Assembly (NCBI RefSeq): GCF_017876165.1
Contig: NZ_JAGINQ010000013.1
Coordinates: 1-64,000, forward strand
Reading direction: 5' to 3'
Source: Azospirillum soli
GTDB taxonomy: Bacteria > Pseudomonadota > Alphaproteobacteria > Azospirillales > Azospirillaceae
Length of the DNA stretch: 64,000 nt
Shown here piece by piece: positions 8,871 through 17,608 of the stretch (the first letter of the stretch is position 1; every line of letters starts with the position of its first letter). The position numbers and the translations under genes are program-made. The notes beneath the pieces were generated by a model that saw only the letters and a list, made by a program, of their open reading frames with translations, was not told where the DNA came from and searched no databases.

Positions 8871-8976
8871 TCCTTTGTTTGGCCTCCGGCTGGCATAGCC
8901 TTTCCTGGTAGCGAGGTGATGGGGCGTTCGGGTATCGCGGATTGCCGTAGCGGATTCGCCATCTGTGTTACCGGCT

Positions 8977-9084
8977 ATGAAAGCCGTTCGGATTCTGCTG
9001 TGCGTCGTCCTGGCGGTGCTGCTTGTCCCGCTGCTGGCTTATGCCGGGTTGGTGCTTTGGGGCAAGCATGGGGCCGTGCCGTAA
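8977..9084 (+). CDS. Possible 35-residue single-pass membrane peptide
   Basis: A short frame begins MKAVRILLCVVLAVLLVPLL and ends in GKHGAVP. It is one hydrophobic helix with a basic N-terminus. The surrounding 280 bases (8871-9150) have no other gene. There is no convincing Shine-Dalgarno and no recognised family, so this is a candidate only. It may be a real small membrane protein or a cut-off signal peptide left by the adjacent rearrangements. Confidence 0.3.
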   Translation: MKAVRILLCVVLAVLLVPLLAYAGLVLWGKHGAVP

Positions 9085-9150
9085 CCCAAGGCTCCGTGTC
9101 CGCTCCGGTCGCCTATCATGCTTCACAAGGCTAGGGCTTTTGCCGTTCAA

Positions 9151-9585
9151 TCACGGCCATACCCGGCGGCTGAGAAGAAGTTCAAGCACTCTGCCGGCGT
9201 GATTGCGTCGATGCCCTGTCGAATGGCCTCCCAGAGAGCGTCTTTCGTGCGCGCCGCGCCATCTTGGTGGAGGCGCCGGTCTCGTCGATGAACACCCGGC
9301 GCTCAGCATCGAGGTCGGGCTGGAGGTCGAACCACGCGCGTCGGCGGCGCAGCACGTCCGGGCGCTGCTGCTCGGTGGCGTGCGCGGTTTTTTTTGACCG
9401 TCAGGCCGCGCCGGGTCAGCAGGCGCCAGACCGTGCTCACCGCGACCCGCAGCCCGTGCCGGCTCTCCAGATGAGCCGCGATCTCGGCCAGCATGAGGCC
9501 GGGGGTGGCCTCAATCAGCGCCAGGACTTCCGGTGCGTGAGCCTCCATGCGCGGCGAGTGTCGGTCGCCGCCCATCGGCTTGGGC
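9151..9585 (-). pseudogene. IS630-family transposase remnant, frameshifted and internally deleted
   Basis: Read right to left, the strand encodes the IS630 helix-turn-helix part (PKPMGGDRHSPRMEAHAPEV, then TPGLMLAEIAAHLESRHGL and VSTVWRLLTRRGLTVKK). It then meets a run of eight A (9389-9396). The continuation lies one frame over and reaches the first catalytic Asp (VFIDETGASTKMAR). It next jumps directly to the C-terminal end (DALWEAIRQGIDAITPAECL, then NFFSAAGYGRD and stop at 9151). Most of the DDE domain is missing. An in-frame TAG immediately upstream of PKPMGG marks the loss of the N-terminus. Confidence 0.8.
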
Positions 9586-9609
9586 TAAGCAGGGGTGATG
9601 CGGGTTCCG

Positions 9610-10545
9610 CAGGGACATGGCGGAATGTCCCATCCCCTCCGCCACTTCCTTTCTTTTCAATATATCGCCTGGCTGATTCGGCGGTTTCCTGGGCCTGCAA
9701 CCCAGGCAAAACCGGTGTAGGTGTGCCGACTCTTGTGCCGACTGCACGATCTCCCGGAACCGGGCCGCCACGTTCTGGTGGCGCGTGCCCTCGTCGTGCC
9801 AGAACACCACAACCGATCCGAGGAAGCGCGCCAGGGCGGACAGTATCTCCACCGTTGCCGGTTCCGGCGTGATCGTCGTGGGGCAGCTGGTCTTGGTCTT
9901 CAGGAAGTTGACCGTGCCAGCCTTGAAGTTGACCTGCCCCCACGGCCGAGCTGGCCGCCTCCTCCCGCCGACACCCGGTCTGCGCGACGAGCCTGACCAT
10001 GCTGGAGAACCGGCCAGGGTAGCGGAGTCATGACCGCCCCGACATCGACCGAGGACGGCGGGTGGATAGTCGCGCGCCGGGTCCGGCTCGCACGCGCCCC
10101 ATTCCATCGCAGCCCCCAAGATCGCGACACGGTTGGTGAAGTTGCGGTTGATGGTGGCGTTGCCGGCCCCGGCCTTGCCCCGCGCTGACACCGGATCGGA
10201 AATGCGCTTGCGGGCGATCCGGTCCACGTGGAGCTTTTCCAGGTATTTTTCCAGGTATGGGCCAACCTGCCCAAGGCTTACCGTGTAGCGCTTCAGCGTA
10301 CCCGGCTTAACGGCATGAGGGCCGACCCCGGTGAGGTGGCGGAAGACAAGACGGCAGCGTGCCAGCTCAGCCGGGACTCGCCGACGTGGGTGGGGGCGAT
10401 TTCCTTCTCGAACTGTTCGAGGCGGCGTTGCGCTTCCCTCCGATCGGTCGTTCGTAAAGACCGTCGGTGTTCGTCGCCGCCGTCCCGGTGGCCCGGTGAA
10501 TGTCAGCAGACCCAAACTGTGAGGTCCGTGCTTATCATTGTTCAC
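9610..10545 (-). pseudogene. Degenerate tyrosine recombinase (phage-type integrase)
   Basis: Pieces of a site-specific recombinase are spread over several frames of the minus strand. They include GTLKRYTVSLGQVGPYLEKY and KRISDPVSARGKAGAGNATI from the SAM-like N-terminal domain, and MVRLVAQTGCRREEAAS carrying the first catalytic Arg. Also visible are GQVNFKAGTVNFLKTKTSCP and FREIVQSAQESAHLHRF. The expected HxLRH and the active-site Tyr region are replaced by unrelated sequence. Repeated frame changes show long decay. It abuts the IS630 remnant on one side and a truncated TPR gene on the other. Confidence 0.7.
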
Positions 10546-10564
10546 CGACCAGCTTGAACGCTAA

Positions 10565-11863
10565 TCACGCCGTCTGCGCTTCCAAACAGTAAGCGAACAG
10601 CCGCTCCACAGACCGGCGGCGGCTGTCGGAATCGTCCAGCGTGCCGAAGGAGAAGGGGCGGAAGCGGCCCTTCAGGTCGGCCGGCCATTGCTCGGCGCTG
10701 TCCTCCCCGGCGTGGCCGAGGATAAGCCGCGCCTTGGTCGTCGGCAGGCCGGAGGCAGTCGGCACGCACACCACAGGGCGCAGGTCGGCGAACAGGTCGG
10801 CCACCACGTTGGAGCCGCCGAAGGCGACGATGGCGTCCGGGTCGAACCGTTCGACGCAATCGACGATGGCCTGCACCTTCTCCTCGTCGAACCGCTTCTG
10901 CGGGAAGGAGACCATGCGGACCTGCGCGCCGAAGGCGGCGATCGTCTGCTCGCCGTCGTAATCCTCGGTGACGTTGTAGGAGTATTCCGGCACGAAACCG
11001 TTTTCGCCGGTGATGGCCATGGCGTTGGGGTTGATGATGACCACCGCGCGCCCGAACTCGTCCTGCATGCGGCGGGCGTAGTCGAAGGCGTCCACGGTCG
11101 GCTGGTGGCCCTCTCCCAGCATCTGGTTGGTGATCAGCGCCACGCGCTTCACCTCGGCGCGGGGCTGCTGGCGCTTCATGCGGCTGGACAGCTGGAAGCG
11201 ACGGGCCGTCTCCTCGACCATCAAGCGGTAGAATCGCAGCAGGTCGCCCGAGGCGAAGGCGCCCACGTCGCCGGTGCGCACCGCGCCCTGGTGCATCTGC
11301 ATCGCCATGCCCCAGAAGGCATAGTGGATCGACGGAATGGAAAAGCGCATCGGCTCGGCCAGCACGGCGCGGGTGATGCTTTCGTAATGCGCCAGATCGC
11401 CGGTCAGCAGGAACAGCAGCGACTGGCGCCGCATCACGTCTCCCATCTTGTAGCCGGCATCGACCTCGGCGGCGGCGGCGCGGCGGGTCTCGTCGTCGTA
11501 ACGGCGGATCAGCCCGGCCAGCGCGTTGACGTTGGCCCAGCCCTCGCCCTGGTTGCTCAGCAGCGCCAGCGCGCGGGCGAAGCTCAGCGCCGCGTCGCGG
11601 GTGCGGCCGGTGGCGTGCAGCGCGTGGCCCAGGTTGGCGTGCAGCAGGGGAGAGGTCTGGTCGCTGGACACGGCCTGCCCGATCAGGTCCACCGCCTCCG
11701 CCGCGCGGCCGCCCTGCAGCGCGATCACGCCCAGCAGGTGCAGCGCGTCCGGATGGCCGGGAGACAAGGCCAGCACCTCCCGGTAGAGCCGTTCGGCCTC
11801 CGCGGTGCGCCCGGCGCGGTGATGCTCGGTCGCGACGGCGAGCGTCTGTTCGATGGTGTCCAT
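10565..11863 (-). CDS. TPR protein with glycosyltransferase-like domain, probably C-terminally truncated
   Basis: Protein of 432 residues. The start at 11863 has AGGA upstream; the frame is open further up but has no homology there. Tetratricopeptide helices occupy about residues 5-115 (HHRAGRTAEAERLYREVLAL, LHLLGVIALQGGRAAEAVDL). After about 240 the sequence resembles the first Rossmann half of a GT-B glycosyltransferase (VKRVALITNQMLGEGHQPTV through VAFGGSNVVADLFADLRPVV). The second, donor-binding half is absent. The protein ends at the edge of the integrase remnant, suggesting a rearrangement cut it. Function may be lost. Such TPR-GT proteins often modify flagellin or surface glycans. Confidence 0.65.
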   Translation of the reverse strand: MDTIEQTLAVATEHHRAGRTAEAERLYREVLALSPGHPDALHLLGVIALQGGRAAEAVDLIGQAVSSDQTSPLLHANLGHALHATGRTRDAALSFARALALLSNQGEGWANVNALAGLIRRYDDETRRAAAAEVDAGYKMGDVMRRQSLLFLLTGDLAHYESITRAVLAEPMRFSIPSIHYAFWGMAMQMHQGAVRTGDVGAFASGDLLRFYRLMVEETARRFQLSSRMKRQQPRAEVKRVALITNQMLGEGHQPTVDAFDYARRMQDEFGRAVVIINPNAMAITGENGFVPEYSYNVTEDYDGEQTIAAFGAQVRMVSFPQKRFDEEKVQAIVDCVERFDPDAIVAFGGSNVVADLFADLRPVVCVPTASGLPTTKARLILGHAGEDSAEQWPADLKGRFRPFSFGTLDDSDSRRRSVERLFAYCLEAQTA

Positions 11864-11937
11864 AATCGGCGTTCCTGCTGCTCGGTCCGAGGAGGCATAT
11901 TTACGCGGTTTTAGGAGAGGCGCGCTGAACTTTCCAC

Positions 11938-13002
11938 ATGCACCGCTTCGCGACATTCTTGAGGCATTGGCTCTGCACGGCAACCCTCGCGGTTGTCGCG
12001 GCGGTGTTTTCCTCGATTCCCGCAACCGCACAGGGTGTGGAATCGCTTGAATCGGCCGGCCGTCAGATCGTCATCAGCCTCGCCGACCGCCGCCTGTACC
12101 TGATGGAAGACGGTTCCGAGTCGCGCTCCTTCCCCGTCGCCATCGGCCGACCGGGCGTGGCGATTCCGCTGGGCGACACCACGGTGGTGCGCAAGCGGCG
12201 CAACCCGACCTGGCACCCGACCGCCAGCCAGCGCCGCGCCAAGCCGTCGCTGCCCCTGTCGGTGCCGCCGGGGCCGAACAACCCGCTCGGCAAATACGCG
12301 CTGGACCTCGGCTGGACGGCCATCGCCATCCACGGCACCAACGAGCCGGGCTCCATCGGCCGTCGTGTCAGCAGCGGCTGTTTCCGCATGATGCCCGCCG
12401 ACATCGAAACCCTGTTCGCCATTGCCGAAGTCGGGACGCCGGTCCGCGTCGTGGACGTGTCGATGAAAGCGCCGGAAACCGTGCCGGCCCAGCCGGGGAA
12501 GGCCGCGCCGAAGCCCCTGCCTCCGGTTCAGGTCGCGAAGACGCCGCCGCCCGTGCCGCCCGCCGTTCTCGTGTCCGTCGTGGCTCCCGCCCCAATCGCC
12601 GCCCCAATCGCCGCCCCGATTCCCGCCCCGATTCCCGCCCAGATTCCCATCGTGCCGGACCCGCGTTGCTCGACGGCGACGGCCCCCTTGCGCCGCATGG
12701 TCTGTGCCACCCCGGAACTGGCGTCGCTCGACGGTCGGGTGCGCGGCCTGCAAGAGCGTTTTCTGACCGGGCTCTCCCCCGAGGGCCGGGCCGCTGCCTC
12801 CTACGCGCTGTTGCAGGACGAACGGCGATTCGACGACCGCATCACCGCCCTGTGCTGGATCCGCAAGGGCAGCGAGGCGGACCCCGCCGTGGCGACCGCC
12901 GCCCACGGTTGCCTGCGCGCCGCCCTGAGCGGCCGGATGGAGGAGGTGAAGACGAGGATCGCGGAGTTGGGCGGCGTGGCGACCGTGGCGGCGCGGCGGT
13001 GA
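11938..13002 (+). CDS. L,D-transpeptidase (YkuD) with C-terminal LprI-like domain
   Basis: Protein of 354 residues with a signal peptide (cleavage near ATAQ, about 32). The YkuD domain (about 43-160) has the catalytic motif with His132 and Cys148 (IHGTNEPGSIG then SSGCFRM). It should act in the periplasm, making 3-3 peptidoglycan crosslinks or attaching proteins. A proline/alanine linker (about 180-240) contains five 12-bp DNA repeats (12589-12648). The last 110 residues (DPRCSTATAPLRRMVCATPE, with further Cys) resemble the N-terminal domain of lysozyme inhibitor LprI. Divergent from the TPR gene with 74 bases between starts. Confidence 0.85.
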   Translation: MHRFATFLRHWLCTATLAVVAAVFSSIPATAQGVESLESAGRQIVISLADRRLYLMEDGSESRSFPVAIGRPGVAIPLGDTTVVRKRRNPTWHPTASQRRAKPSLPLSVPPGPNNPLGKYALDLGWTAIAIHGTNEPGSIGRRVSSGCFRMMPADIETLFAIAEVGTPVRVVDVSMKAPETVPAQPGKAAPKPLPPVQVAKTPPPVPPAVLVSVVAPAPIAAPIAAPIPAPIPAQIPIVPDPRCSTATAPLRRMVCATPELASLDGRVRGLQERFLTGLSPEGRAAASYALLQDERRFDDRITALCWIRKGSEADPAVATAAHGCLRAALSGRMEEVKTRIAELGGVATVAARR

Positions 13003-13075
13003 AATGCACAGGGTTCTTGCCTCAAATTCATTCGACTGCTACGCCGCTAGGGCTTAGCAATCGGGTGCCCGCCGC

Positions 13076-13945
13076 ATGCCGTTGGACTATTATCTAAACA
13101 TCGCCGCTTCCGGCTTGCTGAACGGGCTCGTCTACGGGCTTGCGGCGCTGGGGCTGTCGGTCATCTTCGGCGTGGTGCGCGTCGTCAACTTCGCCCATGG
13201 CGAAATGATGGTCGCCGGCATGTACGGCGCCGTGCTGCTGGCCGGCTTCATCGGGCTCGACCCCATCCTGTCCGCTCCGATCATCGCGCTCGTCCTCTTC
13301 GCCTTCGGCTGGGGGTTGCAGCGCGGGCTGGTCAACCGCTTCGTGGAGCGGCCGGAGCACATGCAGTTCATCCTGCTGCTGGGCATCGCCACGATCATCC
13401 TGAACGCCATGCTGATGCTGTTCGGGCCGGATTCGCGCAACGTGCAGGTTCCCTACGGCTTCGACACGGTGGAGGTCGGGCCCCTGCTGCTGGACGCCGT
13501 GCGGCTGCGCGCGGGCGCGGCGGCCATCGTGGTGGCGGCGGCGCTGTTCGCCTTCTTCCGCTTCAGCCGCCCTGGCAAGGCCATCCGAGCCTGCGCCGAC
13601 AACCCGCTGGGCGCCCGCGTGGTCGGGCTGAACATCGACGGGCTTTACGCGATGACCTTCGGCATCGGCTCCGCCGTGGTCGGGATCGCGGGGGCGCTGA
13701 TGACCCTGCTGGTGGATGCCCGGCCGCAGCTGGCTCCGGAATACACGCTGCTCAGCTTCATCATCGTCATCGTGGGCGGTCTCGGCAGCCTGCCGGGCGC
13801 GCTGCTTGGCGGTGTGCTGATCGGCATGTCGGAGGCGCTGGCCGGCTTCCTGCTGACGCCTTCGCTCAAGTCGCTTTTCAGCTACGCGGTGCTGATCGTG
13901 GTGTTGCTGCTGCGCCCGCAGGGCCTGTTGGGGAGGCGCTCGTGA
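13076..13945 (+). CDS. LIV-type ABC transporter permease, LivH-like
   Basis: Protein of 289 residues, about eight membrane helices, of the branched-chain amino acid permease family. It has the typical N-terminus (LNGLVYGLAALGLSVIFGVV, then VNFAHGEMMVAGMYGA) and the conserved C-terminal stretch IVIVGGLGSLPGALLGGVLI. It forms the membrane channel together with the LivM-like partner, whose GTG start overlaps this stop by four bases. No binding-protein gene is adjacent, so the substrate is unknown. The cluster continues with livG and, 5 kb away, livF. Confidence 0.92.
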   Translation: MPLDYYLNIAASGLLNGLVYGLAALGLSVIFGVVRVVNFAHGEMMVAGMYGAVLLAGFIGLDPILSAPIIALVLFAFGWGLQRGLVNRFVERPEHMQFILLLGIATIILNAMLMLFGPDSRNVQVPYGFDTVEVGPLLLDAVRLRAGAAAIVVAAALFAFFRFSRPGKAIRACADNPLGARVVGLNIDGLYAMTFGIGSAVVGIAGALMTLLVDARPQLAPEYTLLSFIIVIVGGLGSLPGALLGGVLIGMSEALAGFLLTPSLKSLFSYAVLIVVLLLRPQGLLGRRS

Positions 13946-14931
13946 CCCGGCGCGGGATCGTTCTGCTCGCACTTCTGGGCCTTCTCCTGCTGGTGGCGCC
14001 GCTGGTCGCCGACCGTTACGTCGTCTCGGTGCTGACCACCGTGCTGTGGTTCGCCTATGTCGGGCAGGCGTGGAACGTGATGATGGGCTTTTCCGGCCTG
14101 CTGTCGCTCGGCCACGCCCTCTATGTCGGGCTCGGCGCCTACGCCAGCGCGGCGCTGTTCGTGCATTTCGGCATCGGCCCGTGGCTCGGCCTGTGGGTGG
14201 CGATGCTCGTGGCCATGGCGGCGGGCTGCTTCATTGGGTTCCTCGGCTTCCGATTCGGCGTGCGCGGGGTGCATTTCGCCCTGCTGACCATCGCCTTCGC
14301 CGAGGTGGCGCGCATCGGCTTCGACCACATGCAGTGGCTGGGCGGATCGGGCGGCTTTTTCATTCCCGTCGCCGGTGATGTCGGCAACGACCTGTTGAAC
14401 CTGCGCGGTTCGCCGACGCTGTTCTACTACGTGATCCTGGCGCTGGTGCTGGGGGCGCTGGCGTTGTCCCGCGTCCTGCTGCACAGCCGCCTCGGCTATC
14501 AGTGGCTCGCCATCCGGGAGGAGCCGGAAGCGGCGGAGGCCGTGGGCGTCGACCTGTTCCGCGCGCGCATCGCGGCGGTGGCGGTGTCCTCGGCCCTGAC
14601 GGCGCTCGGCGGCGTGTTCCAGGCCTTCTATTTCAACAACCTGTTCCCGGAGCAGGTGTTCTCCATGGGCCGCTCCATCGAGATCATCCTGCCGGCCATC
14701 GTCGGCGGCATCGGCACGCTGATCGGGCCGATCCTCGGCGCCTTCATCCTGACGCCGCTGGGCGAGGGGCTGACCTTCCTGATCGAGGTGTCCGGCTTCG
14801 ACCTGCCGGGCCTGAAGCAGCTGTTCTACGGCGTGGCGCTGGTGGTGATCGTCGTCTTCCGGCCGGAAGGCGTCTGGCCCTGGCTGGCGCGCAAGCTCCG
14901 CCTCGTCCGCGCGCCGGGAGAATCCGCATGA
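13942..14931 (+). CDS. LIV-type ABC transporter permease, LivM-like
   Basis: Protein of 329 residues. It begins at GTG within the livH stop (GTGA), showing translational coupling. Multiple membrane helices carry LivM signatures (WNVMMGFSGLLSLGHALYVG, REEPEAAEAVGVDLFRARI, IVGGIGTLIGPILGAFIL). It pairs with the LivH-like protein to form the transmembrane pore. The stop overlaps the livG start by four bases, so livH-livM-livG form one coupled operon. Shadow frames on both strands are open here because of GC3 bias and are not genes. Confidence 0.92.
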   Translation: MTRRGIVLLALLGLLLLVAPLVADRYVVSVLTTVLWFAYVGQAWNVMMGFSGLLSLGHALYVGLGAYASAALFVHFGIGPWLGLWVAMLVAMAAGCFIGFLGFRFGVRGVHFALLTIAFAEVARIGFDHMQWLGGSGGFFIPVAGDVGNDLLNLRGSPTLFYYVILALVLGALALSRVLLHSRLGYQWLAIREEPEAAEAVGVDLFRARIAAVAVSSALTALGGVFQAFYFNNLFPEQVFSMGRSIEIILPAIVGGIGTLIGPILGAFILTPLGEGLTFLIEVSGFDLPGLKQLFYGVALVVIVVFRPEGVWPWLARKLRLVRAPGESA

Positions 14932-15653
14932 CGGCGCTTCTGCACGTCGAAAAGCTATCCAAGCGCTTTCGCGGCCTGAAGGCCGTGTCGGACGTCAGCT
15001 TTTCGGTGCCCCAGGGCTCCATCGTCGCGCTGATCGGCCCGAACGGCGCCGGCAAGACGACGACCTTCAACCTGATCGCCGGCGTTTTTCCGCCCAACGA
15101 GGGCACCGTCCATCTCGCGGGCAAGCCGATCACCGGCCTGAAGCCCAACCGTGTCTGCGCCGCCGGCATCGGCCGCACCTTCCAGATCGTGAAGCCCTTC
15201 GGCCAGCTCTCCGTCGAGGAGAACGTCATCGTCGGCGCGCTTGCCCGTGAACGGTCCGTCGCGGCGGCGCGCGAGCACGCCCGCGCGGTGCTCGACCGGC
15301 TCGGTCTCGCCGATCAGGCGGCCCGCCCGGCGCGCAGCCTGACTCTGCCCGACCGCAAGCGGCTGGAGGTCGCCCGCGCGCTCGCCACCCGGCCGACGCT
15401 CCTCCTGCTGGACGAGGTTCTTGCCGGCCTGCGCCCGACCGAGGTGGACCGCATGGTGGAGGTCCTGCGCGACCTGAACCGGCGCGAGGGGCTGACCATC
15501 CTGATGATCGAGCACGTCATGCGCGCGGTGATGGCCCTGTCCGACCGCGTCGTCGTGCTGGACCACGGCGAGAAGATCGCCGAGGGGACCCCGTCCGAGG
15601 TCGTCGCCGACCCGCGCGTGGTCGAATCCTACCTGGGTTCTGAAGACATCTGA
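14928..15653 (+). CDS. LIV-type ABC transporter ATP-binding protein, LivG-like
   Basis: Protein of 241 residues, ATG overlapping the livM stop. Walker A is GPNGAGKTT, the Q-loop region is IGRTFQIVKPF, Walker B is LLLLDEVLAGLRP, and the switch His is in IEHVM. The ABC signature is unusual (SLTLPDRKRLEVARAL instead of LSGGQ), as often seen in LivG proteins of non-amino-acid transporters. DEVLAGL replaces the more common DEPAAGL. It powers uptake through the LivH/LivM pore with the LivF-like partner encoded at 20.7 kb. Confidence 0.92.
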   Translation: MTALLHVEKLSKRFRGLKAVSDVSFSVPQGSIVALIGPNGAGKTTTFNLIAGVFPPNEGTVHLAGKPITGLKPNRVCAAGIGRTFQIVKPFGQLSVEENVIVGALARERSVAAAREHARAVLDRLGLADQAARPARSLTLPDRKRLEVARALATRPTLLLLDEVLAGLRPTEVDRMVEVLRDLNRREGLTILMIEHVMRAVMALSDRVVVLDHGEKIAEGTPSEVVADPRVVESYLGSEDI

Positions 15654-15654
15654 G

Positions 15655-15684
15655 CTGGAACATGTGAACCTGGAACATCTGAAC
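15655..15684. repeat. 15-bp tandem duplication just after livG
   Basis: Two adjacent 15-base units, ctggaacatgtgaac and ctggaacatctgaac, differ by one base and begin two bases after the livG stop. One of several short in-phase duplications at gene ends in this window. Confidence 0.8.
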
Positions 15685-15801
15685 CGGGTTATCCCCCAGC
15701 GCAACACTCCGTTAATGTTTGCCTGTCCATCATTCGCCCCATGACCGATCCGAAGGTCGGCAGCGCACAGGGGGCCGAAGAGCCCCGGATGGGAGGACAG
15801 C

Positions 15802-17514
15802 ATGAAGGCATTTCGCAATCTGCGAATCGGCCAAAGACTCACCATCGGCTTCGCGGCGGTGATCGCCGTTCTGGTGGTGAATGTGGGCATCGGGCTCATG
15901 ATGACCGAGGGCGGCAAGACGACCAGCCGTCTGGTGGCGGAGGTCCGCATGCCGACCGCGCTGGCGGGGCAGGGCATCGTCGCGGCGGTGGTCTCGACCA
16001 ACGGCGCCATGCAGGGCTATCTGCTGACCAACCGCGAAGATCTGAAGCAGGAACGCAACGCCGCCTGGGACCGCATCGCGGATCTGCGCAAGGAACTGGA
16101 CGCGCTGTCGCCCCACTGGACCGACCCCAACGTCAGTAAGACCTGGGAACTGGTCAAGCCGCTGCTGGAGGAACTGCGCCGCGATCAGGACATGGCCGAA
16201 TCGCTGGGCACCATCGGCGACCAGATGGGCGCCCTGAATTCGCTGAACGACGATGCGATCCCGCGCGCCAACAAGGTGATGAGCCTTCTGGTGGGTGAGC
16301 GGCAGGCCGACGGCACCGGCGGCATGATCCCGCGCCAGCGCGAACTGCTGCGCAGTGACAGCGAGGGGATGATCCTGGCCGCCAACCGGCTGGTCACGGT
16401 GCAGGCGGTCCTGCTGACGCTTGGGCTGCTGATCGCCGTGGCGGCGGTGGTGCTGACCTCGCGCTCCATTGTCCGGCCGCTCGGCGCCATGACCGACGCC
16501 ATGCGCCGTCTCGCTTCCGGCGACGACTCCACGCCGGTTCCCGCCACCGACCGGGGCGACGAGGTCGGGCTGATGGCCCAGGCGGTGCTGGTCTTCAAGG
16601 ACAACATGATCGCCGCCCGCGAGGCCGCGGAGCGTGAGCGCGCCGAGCAGGAGGCCCGCGCCCGCCGCGCCCGCGCCATCGAGGACCTGACCGGCCGCTT
16701 CGACCGCGAGGCGAGCGCGGCGCTCGGCTCCGTCTCCTCGGCGGCCGTGCAGATGCAGGCGACGGCCAGTCAGCTCGCGGCTACGGCGGAGCAGACCACG
16801 CGCCAGTCGATCACCGTTGCCAGCGCGTCGGAGCAGGCTAGCGCCAACGTCCAGACCGTCGCCACCGCGACAGAGGAACTGGCCGCCTCGGTGCAGGAAA
16901 TCGGCCGTCAGGTCGCCACCTCCACCGCCATCGCGGGCGAGGCCGTGCAAAAGGCCGAACACGCCGACCACGCCATGCGCGGCCTCGCCTCCGCGTCGGC
17001 GGAGATCGTGGCGGTCATCGACCTGATCACCCAGGTCGCCGGCCAGACACGTCTCCTCGCGCTCAACGCCACGATCGAGGCGGCGCGTGCCGGGGAGATG
17101 GGGAAGGGCTTCGCCGTCGTCGCGGCGGAGGTCAAGGCGCTGGCCGACCAGACGACCCGCGCCACCGACGAGATTGCCGCCAAGATCGTCTCCGTCCAGT
17201 CGGAAACGGAAGGGGCCGTGGCCTGCATCGGCGACGTGATGGGCACGATCCAGCAGATCAACGAGGTGGCCGGCGCCATCGCCGCCGCCGTCGAACAGCA
17301 GCAGGCGGCGACACAGGAAATAGCCCGCAACATCCAGCAGGCGGCCTCCGGCACGCAGGAAGTGTCCAACAACATCGCCGACGTGAATCACGCCGCCAAC
17401 GAGACGGGTGCCGCTGCGCGCGAGGTGCTTGGCGCGGCGGGCACGCTGTCCACCCAGGCCGACGACTTGCGCAGCAAGGTGGAAGTCTTCTTGTCGGCGG
17501 TTCGCGCGGCGTAG
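15802..17514 (+). CDS. Methyl-accepting chemotaxis protein
   Basis: Protein of 570 residues. TM1 lies at about 14-34, a helical periplasmic sensor (four-helix-bundle type by appearance) at about 35-195, TM2 at about 196-218, HAMP at about 219-270 and the cytoplasmic coiled coil after that. The signalling tip is recognisable ([20 protein letters not shown] around 415-434, where MCPs usually have QTNLLALNA). It should form receptor arrays with CheA/CheW and control flagellar motion. No C-terminal CheR-tether pentapeptide is seen. Its place between livG and the acyl-CoA synthetase suggests it may sense the transported compound or its binding protein. Confidence 0.93.
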   Translation: MKAFRNLRIGQRLTIGFAAVIAVLVVNVGIGLMMTEGGKTTSRLVAEVRMPTALAGQGIVAAVVSTNGAMQGYLLTNREDLKQERNAAWDRIADLRKELDALSPHWTDPNVSKTWELVKPLLEELRRDQDMAESLGTIGDQMGALNSLNDDAIPRANKVMSLLVGERQADGTGGMIPRQRELLRSDSEGMILAANRLVTVQAVLLTLGLLIAVAAVVLTSRSIVRPLGAMTDAMRRLASGDDSTPVPATDRGDEVGLMAQAVLVFKDNMIAAREAAERERAEQEARARRARAIEDLTGRFDREASAALGSVSSAAVQMQATASQLAATAEQTTRQSITVASASEQASANVQTVATATEELAASVQEIGRQVATSTAIAGEAVQKAEHADHAMRGLASASAEIVAVIDLITQVAGQTRLLALNATIEAARAGEMGKGFAVVAAEVKALADQTTRATDEIAAKIVSVQSETEGAVACIGDVMGTIQQINEVAGAIAAAVEQQQAATQEIARNIQQAASGTQEVSNNIADVNHAANETGAAAREVLGAAGTLSTQADDLRSKVEVFLSAVRAA

Positions 17515-17523
17515 TCAAAAAAT

Positions 17524-17599
17524 TTCACCACCAAGGCACCAAGAAAACACGGCCAGGCCAAGTCGGAAATTCTTGGTGCCTTGGTGTCTTGGTGGTGAA
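17524..17599. repeat. Long imperfect inverted repeat built from CACCAAG-type units
   Basis: The left arm TTCACCACCAAGGCACCAAG (17524-17543, then AA) is complementary to a right arm at 17570-17599 that reads TTCTTGGTGCCTTGGTG and ends GGTGGTGAA, with one extra TCTTGGTG unit. Together they form a long stem with a bulge and a loop of about 24 bases. It lies between the convergent chemoreceptor and lipoprotein genes, so it may act as a two-way terminator. The same CACCAAGRCACCAAG motif is a dispersed intergenic element in unrelated bacteria, as I recall. Confidence 0.7.
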
Positions 17600-17608
17600 T
17601 TCCTCTTC

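Noticed and set aside
9389..9396. Programmed -1 frameshift at A8 in the IS630 remnant
   Set aside because: The transposase continuation lies in the +1 frame, not -1, and the downstream catalytic domain is deleted, so functional recoding is not supported.
10228..10557. Plus-strand frame opposite the integrase remnant
   Set aside because: Antisense to recognisable recombinase fragments, with no ribosome site or similarity.
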